Source: Desulfitobacterium sp. (GTDB lineage Bacteria > Bacillota > Desulfitobacteriia > Desulfitobacteriales > Desulfitobacteriaceae). From it: DNA of 12,593 nt. Location of the stretch: assembly GCA_012799495.1 (NCBI GenBank), contig JAAZLD010000108.1, forward strand, positions 1 to 12,593, read 5' to 3'. The position numbers were made by a program, and so were the translations under genes. Under the pieces are notes generated by a model that saw nothing but the letters and a program-made list of their open reading frames with translations, was not told the origin of the DNA and did no database searches. Of the stretch, positions 1 to 6,935 are shown in pieces. The stretch's first letter is position 1. Every line of letters begins with the position of its first letter.

Positions 1-2
1 CG

Positions 3-89
3 GACATTATCAGTGCCCTTTCAGGAAAGTTAGGAAAAATAGCCGGAGTTACCACAAAAACATTATATGCCAAGGTTAAAGACAAATAA
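3..89 (+). CDS. C-terminal end of a probable TM1266-type iron-only hydrogenase system regulator (5' truncated)
   Basis: Only the last 28 codons are in the window, in frame 3, ending at TAA 87-89. The visible peptide reads as a short alpha/beta ACT-like tail with a GKLGKIAGVTTK stretch. This resembles the C-terminus of the small ACT/NikR-like TM1266 proteins that often sit directly upstream of hydE, hydG and hydF. The stop codon lies 34 bases before the preferred hydE start, which suggests one operon. The family call rests on a short tail plus context, so it is tentative. The start and most of the protein lie outside the window. Confidence 0.6.
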   Translation, partial: DIISALSGKLGKIAGVTTKTLYAKVKDK

Positions 90-123
90 TAAAGGATCAA
101 GACAAATAAAAACGAGGGATCGA

Positions 124-1167
124 ATGAAAGAATTAATTGACAAACTAACTACAACCAATAATCTTGCACCAGAAGAATTAAAAAAACTAATTGACAACCG
201 GAATCCTGAGCTAGCAGAGTATCTATTTGCCAAGGCCCGGACGGTGCGGATTGAAAACTATGGCTACGATGTATATATACGGGGGTTAATCGAGTTTACC
301 AACTACTGCCGCAATGATTGTTATTATTGCGGTATCCGCAAAAGCAATGTTGAAGCGGAAAGATATCGCTTGACCAAGGAAGAGATCCTTGAATGTTGCG
401 CTATAGGGTATGATTTAGGTTTTCGTACCTTTGTCCTGCAAGGGGGCGAAGACGGATATTATACTGATGAAAAAATAGTGGATATTATCCGTTCTATTAA
501 AAGAAATTATCCTGACTGTGCTGTTACTCTTTCCATAGGGGAGAAAAGCTATGAAAGTTATCAAGCTTTTTTTGAGGCAGGGGCAGAGCGCTATTTGCTC
601 CGCCATGAAGGAGTCAATGCCGAACACTATAGAAAGCTTCATCCCCCAAATCTATCAATTTATAAGAGAAAAGAGTGTTTATACAACTTAAAAGAAATAG
701 GCTATCAAGTGGGATGTGGTATTATGGTAGGTTCTCCCTATCAGACTACTGATTGTATTGTTGAGGATTTATTGTTTATGAAAGAGCTCAATCCTCATAT
801 GATTGGTATCGGGCCTTTTATACCCCATCACAAAACACCTTTTGCTGATCATGCTGCTGGAACATTAGAGTTGACCTTGTTTTTATTGGGTATAATCCGT
901 TTAATGCTTCCATCTGTTCTACTTCCGGCTACCACTGCCCTAGGGACAATCCATCCCCAGGGACGAGAACTTGGTATCCTAGCTGGTGCCAATGTGGTAA
1001 TGCCCAATCTTTCCCCTCCAAGTATAAGGGAAAAATATTTGCTCTATGACAACAAGATCTGCACAGGAGACGAGGCTGCAGAATGCCGATCCTGTTTAGA
1101 AAAACGAATGGAAAGTATCGGCTATCATGTAGCTGTCTCTCGTGGAGATCATAAATCATTTGTATAA
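124..1167 (+). CDS. hydE: [FeFe]-hydrogenase H-cluster maturase HydE, radical SAM
   Basis: A cytoplasmic radical SAM enzyme that acts with HydG and HydF to build the 2Fe subcluster of [FeFe]-hydrogenase; the family is thought to process the HydG-derived Fe(CO)2CN-cysteine complex towards the dithiomethylamine bridge. From the start at 124 the protein is 347 residues, close to characterised HydE (about 348). The radical SAM CxxxCxxC is C62, C66, C69 in NYCRNDCYYCGIR. Other family signatures are LQGGEDGYYTD, TLSIGEK, RYLLRHE and the GIGPFIPHHKTP segment. Near the C-terminus C-x7-C-x2-C (ICTGDEAAECRSC) matches the optional second Fe-S site seen in Thermotoga HydE. The start at 124 is preferred because GAGGG lies 5 bases upstream and length fits; the in-frame ATG at 67 would overlap the preceding gene and add 19 unlike residues. 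Confidence 0.95.
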   Translation: MKELIDKLTTTNNLAPEELKKLIDNRNPELAEYLFAKARTVRIENYGYDVYIRGLIEFTNYCRNDCYYCGIRKSNVEAERYRLTKEEILECCAIGYDLGFRTFVLQGGEDGYYTDEKIVDIIRSIKRNYPDCAVTLSIGEKSYESYQAFFEAGAERYLLRHEGVNAEHYRKLHPPNLSIYKRKECLYNLKEIGYQVGCGIMVGSPYQTTDCIVEDLLFMKELNPHMIGIGPFIPHHKTPFADHAAGTLELTLFLLGIIRLMLPSVLLPATTALGTIHPQGRELGILAGANVVMPNLSPPSIREKYLLYDNKICTGDEAAECRSCLEKRMESIGYHVAVSRGDHKSFV

Positions 1168-1222
1168 TAAAATTCGTTGCTGAAGGGAAAGAGATTTCTG
1201 ACTCTAAAGAAAGGAGTATATA

Positions 1223-2638
1223 ATGTACGACCCAAAATCATCGAAAGCAGAAGAGTTTATTTCTCATGAGGAAATTCTTACTACTCTTGAGTATGCAAAC
1301 AAGTACAAAAATGATCCCTCGTTGATTGATGAGATACTGGAAAAGGCCAAGCTCCGGAAAGGCCTCTCCCATAGGGAGGCTTCTGTTTTGCTGGCTTGTG
1401 AGTTGGAAGAGAAAAATCAGGAAATCTTTGCTTTGGCGGAGGAAATTAAGCAAGATATTTACGGCAATAGAATCGTCTTATTTGCTCCTTTATATCTCTC
1501 TAATTATTGTGTTAATGGCTGTGTTTACTGCCCCTATCATAAGAACGGAAATATAACGAGAAAGAAAATGACCCAGGAGGAAATCCGACGGGAAGTTATA
1601 GCTCTGCAGGATATGGGACATAAGCGGCTAGCCATAGAATCTGGGGAAGACCCTGTTAACAATCCTATTGAATATATCCTGGAGTGTATCGATACTATTT
1701 ATAGTATTAAGCATAAAAATGGCTCAATCCGGCGAGTAAATGTAAATATTGCCGCCACAACGGTAGAAAACTATAAAAAACTTAAGGATGCAGATATTGG
1801 AACTTATATTCTTTTTCAGGAGACCTATCATAAGGAAAGTTATGAAAAACTACATCCCACCGGCCCAAAACATGATTATGCCTATCATACGGAAGCAATG
1901 GATAGAGCTATGGAGGCAGGGATCGATGATGTAGGCTTAGGGGTGTTGTTTGGACTTGAGCAATATCCTTATGAATTTGCTGCTTTGCTGATGCATGCAG
2001 AACATCTAGAAGCAGTCTTTGGTGTAGGTCCCCATACCGTCAGTGTACCGCGAGTCCGCCCTGCGGAAGATATTGATGTATCCACCTTTGACAATGGAAT
2101 TGACGATGACATTTTTGCTAAAATCGTTTCCTGTATCCGGATTGCCTTACCTTATACAGGGATGATTGTCTCCACTAGGGAAAGTAAAGAAACCAGAGAA
2201 CGCCTTCTTTCTCTAGGGATTTCCCAAATAAGTGGTGGTTCCAAAACAAGTGTGGGAGGGTATTACGAGCCAGAACCAGAAGAAGAAAACTCCGCCCAAT
2301 TCGATGTCTATGATCGGAGAACCCTTGACGAAGTTATTAACTGGTTGATTGAGCTTGGGTACATTCCTAGTTTTTGTACTGCCTGCTATAGGGAAGGTCG
2401 AACTGGGGATAGGTTTATGAAGCTCAGTAAGACAGGGAAAATCCAAAAAAATTGCCACCCCAATGCCATTATGACCTTGAAAGAATATCTCGAAGATTAT
2501 GCTTCCCCCAAAACAAAAGCTATTGGTAATGCTCTTATTAAAAGTGAACTAGGAAAAATCTCTAATGGGAAAGTGAGAAAAACTGTGGAAGATAATTTAT
2601 TGGAGATAAGTCAGGGAAGTAGAGATTTCAGGTTATAA
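1223..2638 (+). CDS. hydG: [FeFe]-hydrogenase maturase HydG, tyrosine lyase (radical SAM)
   Basis: HydG cleaves tyrosine to p-cresol and dehydroglycine and turns the latter into the CO and cyanide ligands, delivered as an Fe(CO)2CN unit. The 471-residue protein has the usual family length. The SAM cluster motif is C96, C100, C103 (NYCVNGCVYCPYHKNG). The C-terminal auxiliary cluster motif is C385, C388 and C411 (FCTACYREGRTGDRFM followed by a Cys 22 residues on), which separates HydG from ThiH. GESGEDP-like and GVGPHTVSVPR segments typical of the ThiH/HydG barrel are present. AAGGAG at 1211-1216 sits 6 bases before ATG. The gene is 55 bases downstream of hydE, and its stop codon overlaps the ribosome binding site of hydF, so the three are almost certainly co-transcribed. 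Confidence 0.96.
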   Translation: MYDPKSSKAEEFISHEEILTTLEYANKYKNDPSLIDEILEKAKLRKGLSHREASVLLACELEEKNQEIFALAEEIKQDIYGNRIVLFAPLYLSNYCVNGCVYCPYHKNGNITRKKMTQEEIRREVIALQDMGHKRLAIESGEDPVNNPIEYILECIDTIYSIKHKNGSIRRVNVNIAATTVENYKKLKDADIGTYILFQETYHKESYEKLHPTGPKHDYAYHTEAMDRAMEAGIDDVGLGVLFGLEQYPYEFAALLMHAEHLEAVFGVGPHTVSVPRVRPAEDIDVSTFDNGIDDDIFAKIVSCIRIALPYTGMIVSTRESKETRERLLSLGISQISGGSKTSVGGYYEPEPEEENSAQFDVYDRRTLDEVINWLIELGYIPSFCTACYREGRTGDRFMKLSKTGKIQKNCHPNAIMTLKEYLEDYASPKTKAIGNALIKSELGKISNGKVRKTVEDNLLEISQGSRDFRL

Positions 2639-2650
2639 GGGGTGAATATT

Positions 2651-3895
2651 ATGGGATTAAATAAAACGCCATCAGGGAATCGTTTGCATATTGGTTTTTT
2701 TGGTAAAAGAAACTCAGGTAAATCTAGTATTGTCAATGCCATCACAGGCCAGGATATAGCTGTAGTTTCAGATGTAAAAGGCACAACTACTGATCCAGTA
2801 TACAAAGCTATGGAACTCCTTCCTTTAGGTCCTGTCATGGTCATCGATACTCCTGGAATTGATGATGAAGGTCCTTTGGGAGAATTAAGGATTAGAAAAA
2901 CATGCCAAGTACTGAATAAAACGGATCTTGCGGTGCTGGTTATAGATGCTGCCACTGGTAAAACCAAAGAAGATGAAGAACTGATTAAACTTTTTGACGA
3001 AAAGGAACTCAAGTACATCATTGCTTATAATAAAGTGGATTTAGTGGGAGCAGACTCCTTAAGTGGAGCAGACTCCTTAAATGGAGAAGAATCCTTGACT
3101 GAGGAGAATAATATCTATGTAAGTGCTACAACAGGCTACAATATCAAGGAACTAAAAGAAAAAATCGCAGCTTTGGCTTGTTTAAAAAAGTCCCAAGGAA
3201 AGATTGTCGGAGAACTAATAAACCCTGGTGACTTTGTAGTGTTAGTAACCCCTATAGATGAGTCTGCTCCTAAGGGGCGGCTCATCCTGCCCCAGCAGCA
3301 GACTATAAGGGATATTTTAGATACAAATGCCACAGCTATTGTCGTGCAGGATTCTCAATTAGGGGAAACCCTTGCTAATCTCGGCCAAAAACCAAAACTA
3401 GTCATTACGGACAGCAAGGTCTTTGGCAAAGTGGCGAAAGAAACTCCTGAAGATATTTATTTGACTTCCTTTTCCATTCTCTTTGCCCGCTATAAAGGAA
3501 ATCTGGAAACTGCCGTAAAGGGTGCTAAAGCATTGGAATCCTTACAGGATGGGGATACTATCCTTATTTCCGAAGGATGCACCCATCACAGACAGTGTGA
3601 GGATATAGGGACGGTCAAGCTGCCAAGCTGGATAAAAAATTACACTAAAAAAGATTTAAACTTTGAGTTTACAGCAGGAAGAGATTTTCCCGATGATCTC
3701 TCAGGATACAAGTTAATTGTTCACTGTGGCGGCTGCACTCTCAACGAAAGAGAGATGAAGTATCGGCAAAAATGTGCCGAAGAACAGCAAATCCCTATTA
3801 CCAACTATGGCATTCTCATTTCATACATGAATGGAATCCTAAAGAGAAGTATTGCTATTTTTCCTCAAATTTTAGCGGAGATTGAGGGCTCTTAA
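2651..3895 (+). CDS. hydF: [FeFe]-hydrogenase maturation GTPase and scaffold HydF
   Basis: HydF is the GTPase/Fe-S scaffold on which the 2Fe subcluster is assembled before transfer to the hydrogenase. With ATG 2651 the protein is 414 residues. The N-terminal Era/TrmE-like G domain has the P-loop GKRNSGKSS (18-26), switch Thr in GTTTDP (~44-49), DTPG (66-69), NKVD (127-130) and SAT (158-160). The C-terminal cluster domain has C310-x-H312 and HCGGC (358-362), matching the family CxH...HCxxC pattern. ATG 2651 is preferred over GTG 2642 because AAGGGGTGA (2637-2645) is then a well-spaced ribosome binding site; GTG would lie inside that site. Odd feature: between NKVD and SAT there is a three-fold six-residue repeat (SGADSL type). 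No terminator follows immediately. Confidence 0.96.
   Translation: MGLNKTPSGNRLHIGFFGKRNSGKSSIVNAITGQDIAVVSDVKGTTTDPVYKAMELLPLGPVMVIDTPGIDDEGPLGELRIRKTCQVLNKTDLAVLVIDAATGKTKEDEELIKLFDEKELKYIIAYNKVDLVGADSLSGADSLNGEESLTEENNIYVSATTGYNIKELKEKIAALACLKKSQGKIVGELINPGDFVVLVTPIDESAPKGRLILPQQQTIRDILDTNATAIVVQDSQLGETLANLGQKPKLVITDSKVFGKVAKETPEDIYLTSFSILFARYKGNLETAVKGAKALESLQDGDTILISEGCTHHRQCEDIGTVKLPSWIKNYTKKDLNFEFTAGRDFPDDLSGYKLIVHCGGCTLNEREMKYRQKCAEEQQIPITNYGILISYMNGILKRSIAIFPQILAEIEGS
3044..3097 (+). repeat. Three tandem 18-bp units inside hydF
   Basis: Units lie at 3044-3061, 3062-3079 and 3080-3097. The first two differ at only two positions and share GGAGCAGACTCCTTA; the third has diverged. They encode VGADSL, SGADSL and NGEESL, an in-frame insertion between the G4 (NKVD) and G5 (SAT) motifs of the GTPase domain. 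Period and reading frame are read directly from the sequence. The likely origin is slippage duplication in a surface loop. Confidence 0.85.
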
Positions 3896-4119
3896 TGGAA
3901 TACCCCACCTTTTCAACAATTATTAAGAGATTCATAGGTTAAAGAAATAGAGATTTTAAAATAATTAAGTAGTATTATTCATATTTAAGTTATGTCCGAA
4001 AATATAAGAAAACTGTAAGAGAGAATAGAGATAATAATAAATAATTAGAAAAAAATTGAAAAAAGCGTAAGAGCTAAAATCAAAATAGGTGTTAAAAAGC
4101 TAGATTAATCTTCAGAAAA
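3896..4119. other. AT-rich intergenic stretch without a recognisable gene
   Basis: This stretch of about 220 bases after hydF is strongly A-rich on the + strand, with stop codons in every frame and no Shine-Dalgarno-led reading frame. I see no tRNA, no good hairpin terminator directly after hydF and no repeat of note. It leads into the extended -10 promoter at 4120. Confidence 0.6.
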
Positions 4120-4128
4120 TGGTATAAT
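4120..4128 (+). promoter_or_regulatory. Extended -10 promoter (TGgTATAAT)
   Basis: TGGTATAAT is a perfect extended -10 element for the housekeeping sigma factor, which can work without a good -35; the best -35 here, TAGATT at 4101, is poor. Start of transcription would be near 4135. No coding frame follows before the terminator at 4176-4200, so its product would be a short RNA. Confidence 0.5.
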
Positions 4129-4134
4129 AGAGGT

Positions 4135-4200
4135 AGGTGTAGAAGGGGAAATCTAATTCCCTTTTTGGGTAGATTAGCGGATTATTTCCGCTTTTTTTTT
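4135..4200 (+). ncRNA. Candidate short structured RNA of about 65 nt
   Basis: Bounded by an extended -10 promoter and an intrinsic terminator, with no reading frame inside. It can fold in two exclusive ways: a ten-pair hairpin with arms 4141-4150 and 4157-4166 (AGAAGGGGAA with TTCCCTTTTT, two G-U pairs), or an alternative with 4150-4155 (AATCTA) pairing 4170-4175 (TAGATT) and CCC 4159-4161 pairing GGG 4167-4169. I do not recognise the family. It could instead be a stretch of stacked terminators that stop read-through from hydF. Confidence 0.35.
4176..4200 (+). terminator. Intrinsic terminator
   Basis: AGCGGA (4176-4181) and TCCGCT (4187-4192) form a six-pair stem with a five-base loop, followed by an unbroken T run through 4200. 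It closes the candidate small RNA and would also stop read-through from hydEGF. Confidence 0.8.
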
Positions 4201-4263
4201 GCCTTTCTTTTGTCGTTTTTAAGCGTTCTGCTTTTACTACAGGTAAAAGAAATTAGATTAAAC

Positions 4264-4306
4264 AGGGCTATCGTTAAAGATGATTCCTTTAGCAATAGCC
4301 CTTTTT
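4264..4306 (+). terminator. Second intrinsic terminator before the creatininase unit
   Basis: AGGGCTAT (4264-4271) pairs with ATAGCCCT (4295-4302), with an inner TAAAG/CTTTA helix, and runs into TTTTT. It insulates the following promoter at 4364. The DNA between the two terminators (4201-4263) has no gene; it contains only a 7-bp inverted repeat (CTTTTAC 4231-4237 / GTAAAAG 4243-4249). Confidence 0.8.
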
Positions 4307-4363
4307 GTGTTGGAAATTAAAGCTTGAAACTTTGAAATAATCATAAAGTATAACAATATCGTG

Positions 4364-4393
4364 TTGACGCTGATTTTCACAATCCTATATAAT
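4364..4393 (+). promoter_or_regulatory. Housekeeping promoter of the creatininase-GntR unit
   Basis: TTGACG (4364-4369), an 18-base spacer and TATAAT (4388-4393). Transcription should begin near 4400, directly on the palindromic operator that follows. Confidence 0.75.
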
Positions 4394-4402
4394 GTATACA
4401 AA

Positions 4403-4430
4403 CCTAAATACCGGTATATCGGTATTTAGG
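4403..4430. promoter_or_regulatory. Perfect inverted-repeat operator, probable GntR binding site
   Basis: CCTAAATACCG (4403-4413) and CGGTATTTAGG (4420-4430) are exact reverse complements separated by GTATAT. The site begins about 10 bases after the -10 box, so a bound repressor would cover the start site. GGTAT also recurs every 8 bases (4413, 4421, 4429). The GntR-type regulator encoded second in the unit is the natural candidate ligand-responsive binder; that link is inferred. Confidence 0.7.
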
Positions 4431-4461
4431 TATATTGGATAAGCTAAGGAGTGGATATAGA

Positions 4462-4482
4462 ATGCTCAATCATTTGTTTTAA
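4462..4482 (+). CDS. Six-codon leader ORF (MLNHLF) in frame with the creatininase gene
   Basis: The only clear ribosome binding site of this region, AAGGAG at 4446-4451, lies 10 bases before ATG 4462, not before the main ORF. This ATG opens six codons and stops at TAA 4480-4482, directly abutting the ATG at 4483 in the same frame. Creatininase-family proteins typically carry about ten more N-terminal residues than the ORF from 4483, and the leader peptide plus ORF restores that length. It is either a leader peptide with stop/restart coupling or the original N-terminus cut off by a nonsense change. Confidence 0.5.
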   Translation: MLNHLF

Positions 4483-5232
4483 ATGAATAGGGACCAATTT
4501 AAAGCACTTACAGCAAAAACAGATCTTGCCTTCCTCCCGGTAAGCCCTATGGAGGCCCACGGGCCCCATTTGCCTATTGGTACTGATGTGTTGACTGCCT
4601 GTCAGATGTCTGATGACGCTGCCAGAAAGCTTCAGGATCAGGGCATCGAATCCCTTATCGCCGCCCCAATCAATTACTGTCTTGCGGATGTAGCTAGCTG
4701 CTTTCCCGGTACCATGACCCTCAGAGCGGAGACTCTTACCGCGATTATTGAGGATGTTTGCACCAGTTTGGCAGGCCATGGCTTCAAAAAAATAGTGCTC
4801 ATCAGCGGACATGCCGAGCCCCCTAGTATAGACGCCATCATTAAAGGTGCCGAGAATGTGAAGAAAAAGTATCCGGATTTTAAATTCTTGTTCTCAGAGT
4901 GGTTCACCAAGGGACTTCCACTAGCTCACAATGTACTGCGGGGAGAACATCCTGAGTGGGATATTCATGCAGGGGAGATCGAGACTTCTCAAATGATGTA
5001 CATCCGTCCTGAATGGGTTGATATGGGGGCTATGAAAGAACTAGAAGTCAATCACGCCGCGGAACATTTCGGTGAAAAGTTTCAAGCCGGTGTGGATAAC
5101 TTTATCGATCTAGGTGCGCCTAACGCTTATTTTGGTGATCCAGCCAAAGCTACCGCTGAGACTGGTAGAAAAGTATTTGACATAGTCAGTGATTTCATCG
5201 TCAAAGAAATAAAAGACAACCTGATGGGATAA
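4483..5232 (+). CDS. Creatininase-family metal-dependent amidohydrolase
   Basis: A 249-residue cytoplasmic protein of the creatininase fold, a di-metal hydrolase family acting on cyclic amides and related substrates; members include creatininase and the mycofactocin peptidase MftE. Ligands of Pseudomonas creatininase (Glu34, His36, Asp45, His120, Glu122) have counterparts at a constant offset of ten: E24, H26 and D35 in MEAHGPHLPIGTD, and H110 and E112 in SGHAEPP. The conserved HAGEIETS follows at 162-169. The usual NGHxxN is SGHAEP here. Substrate cannot be told from sequence. The ATG at 4483 has no ribosome binding site of its own; the only one serves the six-codon leader ORF just upstream. 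GC-rich codons look commoner than in the hyd genes. The GntR gene starts 6 bases after its stop, so the hydrolase may degrade the inducer or a related nutrient. Confidence 0.85.
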   Translation: MNRDQFKALTAKTDLAFLPVSPMEAHGPHLPIGTDVLTACQMSDDAARKLQDQGIESLIAAPINYCLADVASCFPGTMTLRAETLTAIIEDVCTSLAGHGFKKIVLISGHAEPPSIDAIIKGAENVKKKYPDFKFLFSEWFTKGLPLAHNVLRGEHPEWDIHAGEIETSQMMYIRPEWVDMGAMKELEVNHAAEHFGEKFQAGVDNFIDLGAPNAYFGDPAKATAETGRKVFDIVSDFIVKEIKDNLMG

Positions 5233-5238
5233 GGGTAG

Positions 5239-5916
5239 GTGATTTCAATTAGACTGTTAAAGGATGAAGCTTATGAATATATAATAAATCTAATAAATGA
5301 AGGTAAAATTAAGTACGGAGAAATCTACTTCATTAATGATATTGCAGCTGAGCTTAATATCTCTCGCACACCTGTCCGAGATGCTATTCAAAGGCTTAGC
5401 GAAGAAAATAGAATCGATATTCTCCCCAGTCGAGGATTCCGCCTTCATTACCCCACAGAAGAAGAGATTCAGGAGCTTTTCAATTTTAGTTCTGCAATCG
5501 AAGGTTACTGCGCTGCTCGTCTGGCGGAAAAGTACAAATCACAGGGTAGCAACTCCTATGTGGAAAAAATGAAGGCACTAACGGAAGAAATGAGGAGTTC
5601 CGACTTAGAAACTATGCCCTTCAAAGATTTTTATTTTCTGGACAATGAGTTTCATCGCATTCTTGTTGCATCTTCGGAAGATAGCAATTTCATTAATCTA
5701 AACGAATCTAAAAGAGGCTTTCCCAACCGCCCGGAACTGCATTTGATAGAGAATTTTATCAGCAGAGCGGATATTTTTAAAGCACACCAAAGGATTTTGG
5801 ATGCTATTAACTCTGGAGAACCTGGTGAAGCCTTTATGGCTTTAGTAGACCACGCAGATATGGTATTCCGCTGCTATTCCAATCAAAAATCTAATACCAT
5901 CAATAGCCCAGGATGA
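5239..5916 (+). CDS. GntR-family regulator with FCD ligand domain
   Basis: A 225-residue FadR-subfamily transcription factor. The N-terminal winged helix-turn-helix spans about 1-70, with the signature INDIAAELNISRTPVRDAIQRL followed by the wing ILPSRGFRL. The all-helical FCD effector domain spans about 75-215; D135 and H139 in DNEFHR, H183 in AHQRI and H205 in LVDHADM fit the metal-binding set of that family. The start is GTG 5239, with AAGGG just upstream at short spacing (3 bases), so initiation is probably coupled to the hydrolase stop 6 bases earlier. It is expected to bind the palindrome at 4403-4430 and autoregulate the unit, which is inference from position. The effector is unknown, plausibly a carboxylate or amide related to the hydrolase substrate. 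Confidence 0.9.
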   Translation: MISIRLLKDEAYEYIINLINEGKIKYGEIYFINDIAAELNISRTPVRDAIQRLSEENRIDILPSRGFRLHYPTEEEIQELFNFSSAIEGYCAARLAEKYKSQGSNSYVEKMKALTEEMRSSDLETMPFKDFYFLDNEFHRILVASSEDSNFINLNESKRGFPNRPELHLIENFISRADIFKAHQRILDAINSGEPGEAFMALVDHADMVFRCYSNQKSNTINSPG

Positions 5917-5931
5917 TAGGGATCCGGCTTA

Positions 5932-5976
5932 ACAGTCCTAGATCTTATTTATAAGAAAGATTTAGGGCTGTTTTTT
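5932..5976 (+). terminator. Intrinsic terminator of the creatininase-GntR unit
   Basis: ACAGTCCTAGATCT pairs with AGATTTAGGGCTGT over 14 positions including two G-U pairs, followed by TTTTTT. It lies 15 bases after the GntR stop codon. Confidence 0.88.
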
Positions 5977-6285
5977 ATTGGTTTATTGTTTTTTCATTTG
6001 CCGGTTTGCTGTTTACCACTTACTGGCTCTTAGTTATTTAATCAACTGTCTTTGAGCTGTTTTTATTTTCTTGGGCAGACTATTAAGGTGCAATAAATTG
6101 GAACTCAAGAAAAGGATAAAATAGTGACAAAAATCAATTAGTTGCACTTAGTGTTCTGTTAGTATTAAGGAAGTGTTTCGTACATTAAGTTATTCAAGAT
6201 GGACTATGAGGAGTAGTGACCAGGAAAGTTGCAAGTATTTTATATAAAAAATTACCAGATAATAATTAAATAATAATTAAAAACC
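5977..6285. other. Intergenic stretch upstream of the sigma operon
   Basis: About 310 bases with no supportable gene. It holds an imperfect inverted repeat (TGCAATAAATTG at 6089-6100 and CAATTAGTTGCA at 6135-6146, 10 of 12 positions pairing) and very AT-rich DNA at 6237-6285. The left arm resembles the TGCAATAAAAT part of the sigma-operon promoter motif but lacks the downstream element. Confidence 0.5.
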
Positions 6286-6314
6286 ATGCAATAAAATAAG
6301 CTCATACTTTGTTA
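6286..6314 (+). promoter_or_regulatory. Putative ECF-type promoter of the sigma/anti-sigma operon
   Basis: ATGCAATAAAATA (6286-6298), eight bases, then CTTTGTTA (6307-6314). Exactly the same 13-mer with the same eight-base gap and CTTCGTTA occurs upstream of the gene at 8041. Taking TGCAAT as -35 and (C/T)GTTA as -10 gives a 17-base spacer, normal for ECF promoters. Transcription would start near 6321, only about 15 bases before the ATG. Autoregulation by the encoded sigma factor is inferred. Confidence 0.6.
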
Positions 6315-6335
6315 ACAGTATGAAAGGAGGTTCCA

Positions 6336-6935
6336 ATGGTTCTATTTAACTTCGTTTTTGCCTTGGCCATGGCTGAAAATAAAACCGGCAGATACAGGAA
6401 GGTGGAAATTGACGAATCTTTATTTGTAAGTATAGGGGAAGATGATATAGAAGCTTTTGAAACTTTATATCATCTTACAGAGCGGACCATGTATGCCTAT
6501 ATTCTATCTATAGTAAAAAACCATGACGATACATTGGATATTCTCCAAGACACTTATTTAAAGATTCGTTCCGCAGCCCATTTATATAAGCCTATGGGAA
6601 AGCCTTTGGCTTGGATGTTCACCATTGCCCGTAATCTTTCACTTAGTAAATTACGGCTGGAGAACCGGATGGCAGATATGGAAAATCTGGATATGGAAAA
6701 TAGTCTCCAGTTTTCTTATGTAACTGACCCAGAGGATAGAATTGTCTTAATGGCTGCCTTGAAAGTTCTTGCGGAAGATGAAAGAAAAATTATCCTTCTT
6801 CACGCTGTATCGGGAATGAAACATAGAGAAATTGCTGAGAATGTTGGGATCCCCCTTTCAACGGCTCTTTCAAAATACCACCGTGGCTTAAAGAAACTGA
6901 GGAAATATCTCCAGGATAAGGGGGGAGTAAGATGA
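6336..6935 (+). CDS. ECF-type RNA polymerase sigma factor
   Basis: A 199-residue extracytoplasmic-function sigma factor with only regions 2 and 4. Region 2 spans about 38-110; HDDTLDILQDTYLKI is the core-binding 2.2 helix and KPLAWMFTIARNLSLSKLR the -10-recognition part. Region 4 spans about 133-192, with LAEDERKIILLHAVSGMKHREIAENVGIP and a helix-turn-helix ending in YHRGLKKLRKYL. AAAGGAGG at 6323-6330 lies 5 bases before ATG 6336, which fixes this start although it adds an unusual hydrophobic MVLFNFVFALA before the more typical ATG at 6369. The stop overlaps the anti-sigma start as ATGA, so the two are translationally coupled. The pairing of an ECF factor with an RsgI-like membrane protein has a precedent in the Clostridium thermocellum sigma24C system. 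Confidence 0.92.
   Translation: MVLFNFVFALAMAENKTGRYRKVEIDESLFVSIGEDDIEAFETLYHLTERTMYAYILSIVKNHDDTLDILQDTYLKIRSAAHLYKPMGKPLAWMFTIARNLSLSKLRLENRMADMENLDMENSLQFSYVTDPEDRIVLMAALKVLAEDERKIILLHAVSGMKHREIAENVGIPLSTALSKYHRGLKKLRKYLQDKGGVR

Noticed and set aside
67..123. Upstream in-frame ATG as the hydE start
   Set aside because: It would overlap the end of the preceding gene, has no ribosome binding site and adds residues unlike HydE; ATG 124 has GAGGG and gives the family length.
2611..3021. A 136-codon - strand frame across the hydG/hydF junction
   Set aside because: Serine/leucine-rich shadow of the HydF GTPase domain.
4231..4249. CTTTTAC...GTAAAAG hairpin as a terminator
   Set aside because: A short AT stem with no T run after it on either strand.
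6089..6146. TGCAATAAATTG / CAATTAGTTGCA inverted repeat as a third ECF promoter or operator
   Set aside because: The left arm resembles the ECF -35 but no (C/T)GTTA follows at the right distance, and the arms are imperfect with a long loop in AT-rich DNA.
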